A stretch of 64,000 nucleotides of DNA from Amaricoccus macauensis (GCF_014201905.1 NZ_JACHFM010000002.1:682001-746000); one strand, 5' to 3'. Positions 26,152-34,417 are shown, counted from the first letter of the stretch. Program-made: numbers and translations. Notes: a model not told the origin generated them from the letters alone.

Positions 26152-27048
26152 ATGGGCGCAACGGTGGTCTGCTGCGGGTCGGCGACTTGCGACGTGCTTT
26201 ATCAGGTCGAGAGGTTGCCGCTCGGACCGGGAAAAATCCTGCCGAAAGCCATGCTCGAGGTCGCTCATGGCATGGCAACGAGCGCCGCGACCGCGGTGGC
26301 GCGCCTCGGCGGACGCGCGCGGCTGATCGCGAGGATCGGCGACGATCACCGCGGCCGGTGCTTTCTGCAGGAGATCGGCGAGGCTGGTGTCGACTGCACG
26401 ATGGTGCGCTCCGTCCTCGGGGTGTCGTCGCCGGTGTCCGCGGTGCTGATCGATGCCGAGGGCGAAAGGGTGGTCGTGCCCTGGTACAGTCCCGCACTCG
26501 GGAGCGACACCGACTGGATCCCGCTCGACGCGGTGGCGGCGGCGGATGCGGCGCTCGTGGATGTTCGCTGGCCCGAAGGCGCGGCAGCCGTGCTCGACGC
26601 CGCCCGATTGGCGGGGAAGCCGGCGGTGCTTGACGGCGACGTGGGGCCTCCGGACGTGGTTCTCGATCTCGCCGCGCGGGCAAGCCATGCGATCTTTTCC
26701 GAGCCAGCGGCGCTGCTCTGCGTCGGCGGTGCCTCGATCGATGAAGCGCTGCGCGCACTCGGGGCGCGGCTTCCCGGTTTCGTCGCGGTGACGGCGGGCG
26801 CGGAGGGCTGCTACTGGCTGGCGGGGGACGAGGTGCGCCAGCTCCGACCGCCGGCGATCGAAGCGGTCGACACCCTCGCCGCCGGCGATGTCTTCCACGG
26901 CGCCTTTGCGCTGGCCCTCGCAGAGGGCAAGGGCGAGGTGACGGCGCTTGCATTCGCCAATGTCGCGGCGTCGCTGAAATGTCGCCACTTCGGTGGCCGC
27001 CTCGGCGCGCCGGAGCGGGCCGAGGTCGAGGCGCTTCTCGTCAGCTGA
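26152..27048 (+). CDS. PfkB-family sugar kinase, YihV-like
   Basis: A 298-residue ribokinase-fold kinase. Family features are the N-terminal GSATCDVLYQVERLP, ATSAATAVARLGGRARLIARIGDD and the C-terminal anion-hole/catalytic block DTLAAGDVFHGA with D246 as base (a variant of DTTGAGD). The length and the stretch LVDVRWPEGA...AVLDGDVGPPD...FSEP closely parallel the E. coli 6-deoxy-6-sulfofructose kinase YihV as I remember it. No aldolase (YihT) or sulfoquinovosidase is adjacent, so sulfofructose is only one option; fructose or another ketose is equally possible. GGAGG precedes ATG 26152. The 3' end overlaps the convergent isomerase gene by 8 bases. Confidence 0.85.
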   Translation: MGATVVCCGSATCDVLYQVERLPLGPGKILPKAMLEVAHGMATSAATAVARLGGRARLIARIGDDHRGRCFLQEIGEAGVDCTMVRSVLGVSSPVSAVLIDAEGERVVVPWYSPALGSDTDWIPLDAVAAADAALVDVRWPEGAAAVLDAARLAGKPAVLDGDVGPPDVVLDLAARASHAIFSEPAALLCVGGASIDEALRALGARLPGFVAVTAGAEGCYWLAGDEVRQLRPPAIEAVDTLAAGDVFHGAFALALAEGKGEVTALAFANVAASLKCRHFGGRLGAPERAEVEALLVS

Positions 27049-28252
27049 GCGCGAGCCCGCGGGTGATGAGGCCGTGCGTGATCGAGCCGGTCGCAGGCAC
27101 CAGCGGGATCAGGCACGCCTGCAGCGCGTGGTAGAGATCGGGCTTGCCGGCAAACAGCGGATTGGTGCCGTCGTTGTACGGCTGGGGATACCAGCCGCCG
27201 CTCGCCCGGTCGATGAGCTCGGTGGCGACGAAATCCCAGATCCGCCGATACCAGATCTCATAGTCCGCCGACGGGCGGAGTGCGTTCAGGAACGCGCTCG
27301 CGCCGATCCCCTCGGCCGCGGGCCACCAGAGCCGGTTCTTCAGGCGCGGCGCCCCGGTCCAGTCGAGGGTGTAGACAAAGCCCCCGCGCGGATCCCAGGC
27401 GTCCGTCGTCGCCCGCAGGAACAGCGCCTCGGCCGCGTCCGGCAGCCAGTCGAGCCGCTCCTCGCCGAGCTGCCAGAGCTGGAGCAGGAGGCGGGTCCAT
27501 TCGAGCGAGTGACCGGGCGTGGTGCCATAGGGCCGGAAGACGTCGCCGTTCGAGTAGTCGGGGTCCGGGCGCCAGTCGGTGTCGAAGTGTTCAAGCACCC
27601 GCCATCCGTTCTCGGCTGCGGTCATGGCGATGACGCGGGTGGCGATGCGCTCGGCCATGGCGAGATATTCCGCGTCCCGGGTGGCCTCGAAGGCCGCCAT
27701 CAGCGCCTCGGTCATGTGCATGTTGGAGTTCTGGCCGCGATAGCCGCTCACCGGGCTCCAGTCGGCGGCAAACTCCTCGGCGACGGCTCCGTGGGTTTCC
27801 TCCCAGAACCGCTGACGGATCACCTCCGAGACGTCGGCGAGCAGCCGGTCGGCGTCCGGGTGGCCCGCGACCTTCGCCGAGGACGCAGCGAGAAGCACGA
27901 AGGCGTGGCCGTAAGCCTGCTTCGATGCGTCGCCGCCCTCGGTCGCATCCCAGCGATAGCCGCCGCGGGCGTCGTCCCGGTGGGCCGACCAGAGATAGCT
28001 CATACCGTGATCGATGAACCGCTCCGCGCCCGGCCGGCCGAGCAGGCGGGCAATGGCAAAGCAGTGGACGAGCCGCGTCACGGTGTGGAGCTGCCGCTGG
28101 TCGCTGTCGAGCGGTCGACCGCGATCGTCGAGTGTGAAGAAGCCACCCTTCGGATCGATGCTGCAGGGCTCGAAGAATTCGAAGAGCGCGTTCGTCTGAT
28201 CGAGGAGCCAGAGGCGGTGGTAGGGCAGGGTCGTCCAGATGAGCGAACTCAT
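27041..28252 (-). CDS. AGE-family aldose-ketose isomerase (YihS/mannose isomerase-like)
   Basis: A 403-residue (alpha/alpha)6-barrel protein of the N-acylglucosamine 2-epimerase family. Typical blocks are DASKQAYGHAFVLLAASSAKVAGHP, YRGQNSNMHMTEALMAAFEAT, EHFDTDWRPDPDY, FRPYGTTPGHSLEWTRLLLQL, DAWDPRGGFVYTLDWTG and KPDLYHALQACLIP, with the histidines used for proton transfer (EHF, PGH, YHA). Overall it resembles YihS/mannose isomerase more than GlcNAc epimerase, because it lacks a nucleotide-binding insert. It likely interconverts an aldose and a ketose, and the convergent YihV-like kinase could phosphorylate the ketose. AAGGA precedes the ATG. Confidence 0.87.
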   Translation of the reverse strand: MSSLIWTTLPYHRLWLLDQTNALFEFFEPCSIDPKGGFFTLDDRGRPLDSDQRQLHTVTRLVHCFAIARLLGRPGAERFIDHGMSYLWSAHRDDARGGYRWDATEGGDASKQAYGHAFVLLAASSAKVAGHPDADRLLADVSEVIRQRFWEETHGAVAEEFAADWSPVSGYRGQNSNMHMTEALMAAFEATRDAEYLAMAERIATRVIAMTAAENGWRVLEHFDTDWRPDPDYSNGDVFRPYGTTPGHSLEWTRLLLQLWQLGEERLDWLPDAAEALFLRATTDAWDPRGGFVYTLDWTGAPRLKNRLWWPAAEGIGASAFLNALRPSADYEIWYRRIWDFVATELIDRASGGWYPQPYNDGTNPLFAGKPDLYHALQACLIPLVPATGSITHGLITRGLALS

Positions 28253-28377
28253 GGGGGGTCCTTCGAAAAGCGGCGTCCGGGCTGGACCATGTCCCGAAGC
28301 GCGGCGCGCGTCGAGGGGTTGGTTGCTCCGCCGCTCGGGCGCGTGCTAGCGAGGGGAAAACCTTTGGGAGGAACAAG

Positions 28378-29361
28378 ATGAAGGTTCTGGTGATCGGCGC
28401 CGCCGGTATGGTCGGCACGAAGCTCGCGCGCTCGTTCGGCACGGATCGCGCAGCCGATGTCGACAGCATCCGGCTCGTCGACGTCGTCGTACCGAGCGTG
28501 CCGGCCGAGCTCGCCGCCACGGACATCGCGACGGAAACGGGCGTTCTCGACTTGCGCGATGTCGCCGCAGTCACGTCCGTGCTCGCCGACCGGCCGGACG
28601 TCATCTTCCATCTCGCAGCGATCGTTTCCGGCGAGGCCGAGGCTGATCTCGAGAAGGGATACGCCGTCAACTTCGACGGCACGCGCAACCTCTTCGACGC
28701 GATCCGCGCGCTCGACGGCTACTGCCCGCGCGTCGTCTTCACCTCGTCGATCGCGGTCTTCGGCGCGCCGTTCCCGGACGCCATCCCGGACGACTATCAC
28801 CTGACCCCGCTCACGAGCTACGGCACCCAGAAGGCCATGGGGGAACTGATGCTCGCGGACTATTCCCGCCGGGGCTTTCTCGACGGCATCGGCATCCGCC
28901 TGCCGACGATCAACATCCGCCCGGGCAAGCCCAACAAGGCGGCGTCGGGGTTCTTCTCCGGCATCCTGCGCGAGCCGCTGGTCGGACAGGAGGCGGTGTT
29001 GCCGGTGGATGACTCCGTGCGCCACTGGCACGCGAGCCCGCGTGCCGCCATCGGGTTCCTGCGCCATGCCATGACGCTCGACACCGCCCCGCTCGGCGCG
29101 CGGCGCAGCCTCACCATGCCGGGCCTTTCGGCCACGGTCGGCGAACAGATCGAGGCGCTGCGCCGGGCGGCCGGCGACGACGCGGTCGCGCTCATCCGCC
29201 GCGAGCCGGACGCGACGATCCGCAGCATCGTCGCCGGCTGGCCGACGCGCTTCGACGCGGCGCGCGCCACGGCGCTCGGCTTCAGGGCGGAAAGCTCGTT
29301 CGACGAAATCATCGCCGTGCACGTCGCGGACGAGCTTGGCGGCCGGATCGGCCCGCGTTGA
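28378..29361 (+). CDS. denD: D-erythronate dehydrogenase-like SDR (DenD)
   Basis: A 327-residue extended short-chain dehydrogenase. It shows the NAD motif VLVIGAAGMVGTKLA, the VIFHLAAIVSGEAEAD block, SSIAVFGAPFP and the catalytic YGTQK (Tyr and Lys), then GIGIRLPTINIRPGKPNKAASGFFSGILREPL and RHWHASPRAA. I recognise this pattern from DenD, which oxidises D-erythronate to the 2-keto acid. The other genes of that pathway (OtnK, OtnC, OtnI) are not in the window. GGAGG lies before the ATG. The gene is divergent from the isomerase and followed by a strong hairpin. Confidence 0.85.
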   Translation: MKVLVIGAAGMVGTKLARSFGTDRAADVDSIRLVDVVVPSVPAELAATDIATETGVLDLRDVAAVTSVLADRPDVIFHLAAIVSGEAEADLEKGYAVNFDGTRNLFDAIRALDGYCPRVVFTSSIAVFGAPFPDAIPDDYHLTPLTSYGTQKAMGELMLADYSRRGFLDGIGIRLPTINIRPGKPNKAASGFFSGILREPLVGQEAVLPVDDSVRHWHASPRAAIGFLRHAMTLDTAPLGARRSLTMPGLSATVGEQIEALRRAAGDDAVALIRREPDATIRSIVAGWPTRFDAARATALGFRAESSFDEIIAVHVADELGGRIGPR

Positions 29362-29370
29362 CATCCTCCC

Positions 29371-29397
29371 GCCCTCGCCCGAGATTCGGGCGAGGGC
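29371..29397 (+). terminator. strong hairpin between denD and acuI
   Basis: GCCCTCGCCCGA pairs perfectly with TCGGGCGAGGGC across a 3-base loop (12-bp stem), 9 bases after the denD stop. It is followed by ATT, not a long T-run. It ends just before the acuI ribosome site, so it may terminate denD transcription and also shape acuI translation. Confidence 0.6.
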
Positions 29398-29414
29398 ATT
29401 CGGGGGAGATGGAC

Positions 29415-30407
29415 ATGGGTTTCAGGGCGATCGTGGTCGACAAGGACGCCGACGGACGGACCCACGCGGCGGTGCGCGAGATCGGACTCGAAGATCTCCC
29501 CGAGGGCGAGGTCACCGTCGCCGTCGAATACTCGACCCTCAATTACAAGGACGGCCTCTGCCTCGGCCCGGGCGCCGGGCTGGTGCGGAAGTATCCGCAC
29601 GTGCCCGGCGTGGACTTCGCCGGGCGGGTCGAGGCATCGTCCGATCCGAGGTACCAGCCCGGGGATGCGGTGGTCCTGACCGGCTGGCGGGTCGGCGAAG
29701 CGCACTGGGGCGGCTACGCCCAGAAGGCCCGGGTCAAGGCCGACTGGCTGGTGCCGCTGCCCGAGGGGTTGACGCTCGCGCGCTCCATGGCGATCGGCAC
29801 CGCCGGGCTGACGGCGATGCTCGCGGTGATGGCGCTCGAAGAACAGGGCCTCCGGCCGGGGCAGGGGCCGGTTCTGGTGACCGGCGCGGCCGGCGGTGTC
29901 GGCTCGGTCGCCGTGGCGCTGCTGGCGACCGCGGGGTACGACGTGGTGGCAGTGACCGGCCGGCCGGAGACCGCCGCCTATCTCACCGAGCTTGGCGCGA
30001 CGCGCATCCTGCCGCGGGACGAGATCGCCGAGCCGATCGCACGCCCCCTCGAGTCGGAGAGCTGGGCGGGCGCGGTCGACTGCGTTGGCGGCGCGATGCT
30101 GTCGCGGGTGACGAAGCAGCTCAAATACGGCGCCTCGGTCGCCTGCCTCGGCAACGCCGGCGGCCTTGACGTGCCGCTCAGTGTCATCCCGCTGCTCCTG
30201 CGCGGCATCAGGCTCATCGGCATCGACAGCGTGCTGAAGCCTTTCGATGCACGCCAGCGGGCCTGGGAGCGCATCGTGCAGGATCTCGACATGGAGAAGC
30301 TCGACGCCATGACCCGTCGCGTCGGCCTCGCCGAGGTGCCGGCCCTCGGCGCCGAGATCCTGCGCGGCGGGGTGCGCGGCCGCATCCTCGTCGACGTCGC
30401 CGCCTGA
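29415..30407 (+). CDS. acuI: AcuI/YhdH-type acrylyl-CoA reductase, MDR family
   Basis: A 330-residue zinc-free medium-chain reductase. Seen blocks are VEYSTLNYKDGLCL, PGVDFAGRVEAS, VVLTGWRVGEAHWGGYAQ, the NADPH motif LVTGAAGGVGSVAVALLA, DCVGGAMLSRVTKQLKYGASVACLGNAGG and LIGIDSVL. These fit the YhdH/AcuI group, which reduces acrylyl-CoA to propionyl-CoA (linked to DMSP or 3-hydroxypropionate metabolism in marine relatives). ATG 29415 is chosen because GGGGGAG is 6 bases before it; ATG 29409 would be too close. A 17-bp tandem repeat spans the stop codon. Confidence 0.88.
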   Translation: MGFRAIVVDKDADGRTHAAVREIGLEDLPEGEVTVAVEYSTLNYKDGLCLGPGAGLVRKYPHVPGVDFAGRVEASSDPRYQPGDAVVLTGWRVGEAHWGGYAQKARVKADWLVPLPEGLTLARSMAIGTAGLTAMLAVMALEEQGLRPGQGPVLVTGAAGGVGSVAVALLATAGYDVVAVTGRPETAAYLTELGATRILPRDEIAEPIARPLESESWAGAVDCVGGAMLSRVTKQLKYGASVACLGNAGGLDVPLSVIPLLLRGIRLIGIDSVLKPFDARQRAWERIVQDLDMEKLDAMTRRVGLAEVPALGAEILRGGVRGRILVDVAA

Positions 30408-30447
30408 CCGCCGATACCGCCTGACCGCCGATACCGCTTGACCGCAG
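30400..30447 (+). repeat. 17-bp tandem repeat across the acuI stop codon
   Basis: CCGCCTGACCGCCGATA occurs twice in full (30400-30416 and 30417-30433), then once more degraded (CCGCTTGACCGCAGT). The first copy contains the acuI TGA stop, so the repeat seems to have expanded from the gene end. The remaining gap to 30544 shows no other clear signal. Confidence 0.85.
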
Positions 30448-30544
30448 TCGGCGCGCGCGCCGGTTAAGGTCTCGTTCATCAAGGTTGCCGATAGAGAACC
30501 GAAGGCCGCGACAGGCGGCGGCAGGCAGACGGGCGGTGACTTTC

Positions 30545-31504
30545 ATGGCTTCAGGCGGTGTTCTCGCGCAGAAGCTCAAGCAGCGGGGGATCGCGCGCTC
30601 GCCGCTTCCCGACAGCGAATTCGTCGGTCAGGCGTTCGCCCGGCAGATCGAACGGGCGTTCCGGCCGCTTCTGAAGGCGCCGGTGGGCGCGGTGCTGATC
30701 GACGGGCGCACGGTCAAGGTCGCCGAGGCGCTTCAGGGCGTCCCCGTGCCGGCGATGCTCTGCCTCGTGGGCATGGAGGGCACCAAGGGCCAGGGGCTCC
30801 TGATGCTCGACAGCGATCTTGCCTATCATCTCGTCGATCTCATGCTGGGCGGTGATGCGTCGGTCGCGCCGATGCCGCTCGCGCGAACCTTCACGGCGAT
30901 CGACATGGCGCTCTGCGGGCTCGCCCAGACGGCGGCGCTCGCTGCGATCGGCGATGCACTCGCCGCGGCTTTCGGGCGGCCGCTCCAGGCGGGCTTCCAG
31001 ATCGCCGGTCAGATGCAGGACGTCGGTCAGGTGCGCCTCGCCGCGCCGCACGTCGATCTGCTCGTCTACAGCGTGGCGCTCGACATCGGCTCGGCGGCGC
31101 GCTCCGGTGTCCTGAACCTGATGCTGCCGCTCGGGATGCTCGACGTGGTCTGCGCGGCGATGCAGACCAAGGCCGACGCGCTGCCGCCAGACGAAGCGAC
31201 CGATCTCTGGCGCGTACAGATGGGCCGGGCGGCCATCCTCGCCCCGGTGGTGCTCGACGCGGTGCTGCACACGCAGCGCATGTCCGTCAATGCCGCCCTC
31301 GCACTGAAGGTCGGTGACGTCATCGAGGTGCCGCCCGGGGCGGTGAGCGAGGTCCGGCTCCTCCTCGACCAGCGCGGCGGCAAATGCGCCCAGCTTGCGA
31401 CCGGCCGGCTTGGCGCCTATCGCGGTGCGAAGGTCGTGAAGCTCGACGGCGCGCTCGATCCCCGCGTTGGCGAGCACGTGCGTCGGGCGCTGCGCCGCAG
31501 TTAA
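30545..31504 (+). CDS. FliM/FliN (SpoA)-domain protein, orphan
   Basis: A 319-residue protein like flagellar motor switch FliM. The N-terminal region (MASGGVLAQKLKQRG) is followed by a middle domain with LMLDSDLAYHLVDLMLGGDASV and FTAIDMALCGLAQTAAL, then a C-terminal SpoA/FliN-like domain (MSVNAALALKVGDVIEVPPG, KCAQLATGRLGAYRGAKVVKL). FliM normally binds CheY-P and FliG/FliN in the C-ring. No other flagellar or type III secretion gene is present in the window, which is unusual. The ribosome site is weak. It could be a true FliM encoded away from the main cluster or a repurposed paralog. Confidence 0.75.
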   Translation: MASGGVLAQKLKQRGIARSPLPDSEFVGQAFARQIERAFRPLLKAPVGAVLIDGRTVKVAEALQGVPVPAMLCLVGMEGTKGQGLLMLDSDLAYHLVDLMLGGDASVAPMPLARTFTAIDMALCGLAQTAALAAIGDALAAAFGRPLQAGFQIAGQMQDVGQVRLAAPHVDLLVYSVALDIGSAARSGVLNLMLPLGMLDVVCAAMQTKADALPPDEATDLWRVQMGRAAILAPVVLDAVLHTQRMSVNAALALKVGDVIEVPPGAVSEVRLLLDQRGGKCAQLATGRLGAYRGAKVVKLDGALDPRVGEHVRRALRRS

Positions 31505-31520
31505 GCAAGTGAAAAGATTG

Positions 31521-31553
31521 CCGCGCCGCCGGATGGCGCCGGTCGCGGCGCGG
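31521..31553 (+). terminator. hairpin terminator after the FliM-like gene
   Basis: CCGCGCCG pairs with CGGCGCGG (8 bp), and an inner CCGG/CCGG pair adds four more, around ATGGCG. It begins 17 bases after the stop codon. No T-run follows. Confidence 0.5.
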
Positions 31554-31569
31554 GGCTAGTCTCCGCCGC

Positions 31570-32475
31570 ATGCGGTGGCTCCTCATCCTTTTCGTCTCGG
31601 CCGGTCTCGGGTTGCTGGCGGGCCCGGGTCGGGCGGTGACCGTGGACGCTGGTGTCACGGGGCCGTCGCCCATGCCCCGGCCGATCCTTGTCGCCGACGC
31701 CGCGTCCGTCCCTGCCGGCTCCGGCGATGCGGCAAGCCTCTGCCGCACGATCGAGGCGGCCGCGCGGGAGAGCGCGCTCGACGCCGGGTTCTTCGCGCGC
31801 CTGCTCTGGAAGGAAAGCCTGTTCCTCCCCGGCGCGGTCAGCCCGGCCGGGGCGCAGGGGATCGCGCAGTTCATGCCGGATACCGCGAAACTCCGCGGGC
31901 TCGCGGACGCCTTCGAGCCAGAGGCGGCCCTTCGCGCGTCCGCCGCCTATCTCTCCGAGCTCGCCGACGACTACGGCAACCTCGGCCTCGCGGCTGCAGC
32001 CTACAACGGCGGCGAGGCACGGCTCGATCGGTTCCTTGCGGCAAAGGCCGACCTGCCTGCCGAGACCCGTGCCTACGTGCAGGCGATCACCGGGTATTCG
32101 GTGGAGGTCTGGCGCGACTCGCCTCCCGCGGCGGTCGATCTGGCGCTGGAGGGCGAGAGCTTCCAGCCGGCTTGCCTCGCGCTCACGGCGACGAGGGGCA
32201 AGACGACGACGCGGGCGCGCCCGGTCCTGCCGTGGGGCGTCGTCATCGCGACGAACCGGGAGCTTTCGGGCGCCGAGCGGCAGGTGGGGCGGCTCAGGAA
32301 CCGTTTCGGCGCGGTGCTCGGGCCCGAGGCGGTGGCCTACACCAGCGGATGGCGGCCGGGAATGTCGCGCCTGCTCCACTATGCGCAGGTCGGCCGAAAG
32401 ACCCGGGACGAGGCGAAGGCGTTCTGCGACCGGCTGCTGCGGGCGGGTGGCGACTGCATGGTCCTGCGGAACTGA
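31570..32475 (+). CDS. periplasmic lytic transglycosylase (SLT domain)
   Basis: A 301-residue exported protein with an N-terminal signal peptide (hydrophobic 3-20, cleavage likely after GRA at 20-22). The SLT goose-lysozyme-like domain shows the catalytic Glu82 in LLWKESLF, then GAQGIAQFMPDTA, LAAAAYNGGEARLDRFL and YVQAITGYS. It cleaves the MurNAc-GlcNAc bond of peptidoglycan, forming 1,6-anhydro ends. A C-terminal extension of about 120 residues with three cysteines (PACLAL, KAFCDRL, GDCMVL) has no domain that I recognise; it looks SPOR-like (VVIATNRELSGAERQVGRLRNRFGAVLG). It converges with the sensor kinase gene. Confidence 0.9.
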   Translation: MRWLLILFVSAGLGLLAGPGRAVTVDAGVTGPSPMPRPILVADAASVPAGSGDAASLCRTIEAAARESALDAGFFARLLWKESLFLPGAVSPAGAQGIAQFMPDTAKLRGLADAFEPEAALRASAAYLSELADDYGNLGLAAAAYNGGEARLDRFLAAKADLPAETRAYVQAITGYSVEVWRDSPPAAVDLALEGESFQPACLALTATRGKTTTRARPVLPWGVVIATNRELSGAERQVGRLRNRFGAVLGPEAVAYTSGWRPGMSRLLHYAQVGRKTRDEAKAFCDRLLRAGGDCMVLRN

Positions 32476-32497
32476 TCCGGCGCGCCGCGGGTCGTCG

Positions 32498-33817
32498 TCA
32501 GGGCATCGCGTGAGCGGCCGCCGCCCGCCGCAGCTTCTTTCCCTCCGCGCTCGGCAGCCAGACGGTGAAGGTGCTGCCCTTGCCCTGACTCGAGGTGATC
32601 TCAAGCCGCCCTTCGTGGCGGTTCAGGATGTGCTTGACGATGGCGAGGCCAAGACCGGTGCCGCCCTTGTTCCGGCTCGATGTAACGCTGACACGGTAGA
32701 AACGTTCGGTAAGTCGCGGAATATGCTCACGTTCGATCCCCGGCCCGCTGTCGGTGATCGCAATGCCGAAGCGTCCGGGGTTGGCCTTGCCGGGCCTCGC
32801 GCGTTCGACGCGGACGGTGCCGCCGGCGCCGCCGTACTTCATCGCGTTGTCAATCAGGTTGGTGAAGACCTGCGTCAGCTGGTCAGGATCGCAGATCACC
32901 GGGCTGCCGCCGGCCTCGAGCGCCACCTGCAGGTCGATCTGGCCCCGGACCGCCATCGGCATCAGCGCGGCGGCGGTCTCGGCGGCGATGTCCTCGAGCG
33001 AGCGGACCTCGCTCGGACGGAGATGCTCGGTCATCTCGATACGCCCGAGCGACATGAGATCATCGACCAGCCGCTGCATCCGGCCGGCCTCGCGCGCCAT
33101 GATCCCGAGGAAGCGTTCCCGCGCCTCCGGGTCGTCACGGGCGTGATTCTGCAGGGTTTCGATGTAGCCGATCACCGAAGCGAGGGGCGTCCTCAGCTCG
33201 TGGCTCGCGTTCGCGATGAAGTCGGACCGCATCTGCTCGGTGCGCCGGGCTTCGGTGCGGTCGTTGATCTGCACGAGGGCGAGCGGCTCGGTGCCGAAGG
33301 CGCCGCCCGAGGGAAGCAGGGCGATCCGCGCCTCGATGAATCGCTCGTTCTTGTCGTGGAGCGAGAAGCTCACCGATCGCTCCGCACCATCCGAGAGCGT
33401 CGCGGACAGCGCCTCGACAAAGGCAGGCGCGCGAATCAGATGGGCCACGTGGCTGCCGATCTGCAGGCGCGGCAGGGCCTGGTGCGCGGACGGATTGGCG
33501 TATTGAACCCTTCCGCTGGCGGCCACGAGAATGAGCGGCGTCGGAAGTCGCGCCAGCAAGGTCTGGCCGGCGCCCGGGGCCATCACCGGGGCGGGCTCGG
33601 GCAGCACAGGTGATTTTCGGACCGTTTCCTCGGCGGGTTCCCGCGTGGTCGCGGCCGCAAGCGCCGCCGCCGCCGCCGCGGCCCCGATTGCGAAAGCCGA
33701 GAGGGGGGTCAGGGCCCCTGTGGCGGCAAGGGCCGAGAGGGCGCCCACGCCGAGCGCGAACACAGGAAGTAACCACCTCGGCACGTACGTCCATCCGGCT
33801 CGTTGCGTCGCAGGCAT
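32498..33817 (-). CDS. phoR: PhoR-type sensor histidine kinase
   Basis: A 439-residue membrane kinase: two N-terminal hydrophobic segments (about 13-55), a PAS domain (about 85-190, LLARLPTPLILVAASGRVQYAN), a HisKA box NASHELRTPLASVIGYIETL with H206, and an ATPase domain with N box TNLIDNAMKYGG, G1 DSGPGIEREHIPRLTERFYR and G2 GGTGLGLAIVKHIL. The arrangement fits PhoR, the phosphate-starvation kinase for PhoB. No phoB, phoU or pst gene lies beside it, so PhoR is a family-level assignment. It is divergent from the DUF1178 gene. Confidence 0.85.
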   Translation of the reverse strand: MPATQRAGWTYVPRWLLPVFALGVGALSALAATGALTPLSAFAIGAAAAAAALAAATTREPAEETVRKSPVLPEPAPVMAPGAGQTLLARLPTPLILVAASGRVQYANPSAHQALPRLQIGSHVAHLIRAPAFVEALSATLSDGAERSVSFSLHDKNERFIEARIALLPSGGAFGTEPLALVQINDRTEARRTEQMRSDFIANASHELRTPLASVIGYIETLQNHARDDPEARERFLGIMAREAGRMQRLVDDLMSLGRIEMTEHLRPSEVRSLEDIAAETAAALMPMAVRGQIDLQVALEAGGSPVICDPDQLTQVFTNLIDNAMKYGGAGGTVRVERARPGKANPGRFGIAITDSGPGIEREHIPRLTERFYRVSVTSSRNKGGTGLGLAIVKHILNRHEGRLEITSSQGKGSTFTVWLPSAEGKKLRRAAAAHAMP

Positions 33818-33905
33818 ACCAGAGCCATCCGCGGTTAAGAACCCCGACAGGGAGATTGTATCTGCCTCTGGATGTCATATTTCAGGATACGAAGGAGAGC
33901 GTCCG

Positions 33906-34322
33906 ATGATCCGCTACGCACTGCGCTGCGAGAACGCACACAGCTTCGAATCCTGGTTCGGCTCCAGTGCGGATTTCGACCGGCTGCAGGCCGGCGGTCT
34001 CGTCGCGTGCGCGGTCTGCGGCAGCTCGGCCGTGGTGAAGGAACTGATGGCGCCCTCGGTCGCGACGGCGGCGGCGACGGAGCGCCCGCTTTCCACGCCC
34101 GCGTCTCCGGCGGAACAGGCCCTTACCGAGCTTCGCCGGAAGATCGAGGCGGAGTCCGAAGATGTCGGCCGTGAATTCGCGCGCGAGGCGCGGCGTATCC
34201 ACGACGGCGACGCGCCGGCGCGTCCGATCATCGGTGAGGCCCGTCCGGCGGAGGCGAAGGCGCTGCTCGACGACGGCATCGCCGTGGCACCGCTTCCCTG
34301 GTCCTCTCGTCGCACCAGCTGA
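33906..34322 (+). CDS. DUF1178 family protein
   Basis: A 138-residue protein of unknown function. The N-terminus MIRYALRCENAHSFESWFGSSADFDRL and the CAVCGSS pair suggest a small metal-binding knuckle (C8 with the CxxC at about 37-40). The C-terminal half has EDVGREFAREARRIHDGDAP, RPIIGEARPAEAKALLDDGI and PLPW, which are the conserved DUF1178 blocks. AAGGAG precedes ATG 33906, which begins a new unit divergent from the kinase gene. Confidence 0.9.
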   Translation: MIRYALRCENAHSFESWFGSSADFDRLQAGGLVACAVCGSSAVVKELMAPSVATAAATERPLSTPASPAEQALTELRRKIEAESEDVGREFAREARRIHDGDAPARPIIGEARPAEAKALLDDGIAVAPLPWSSRRTS

Positions 34323-34417
34323 GCCGGCCACACGCAGGGGAGCAATCGACGTTTGCCTTGCGGCCTCGCGGAGGCATCGTTAATGAGGCGCGGTCAAGCG
34401 ACCGGAAGCCCCTCAAG

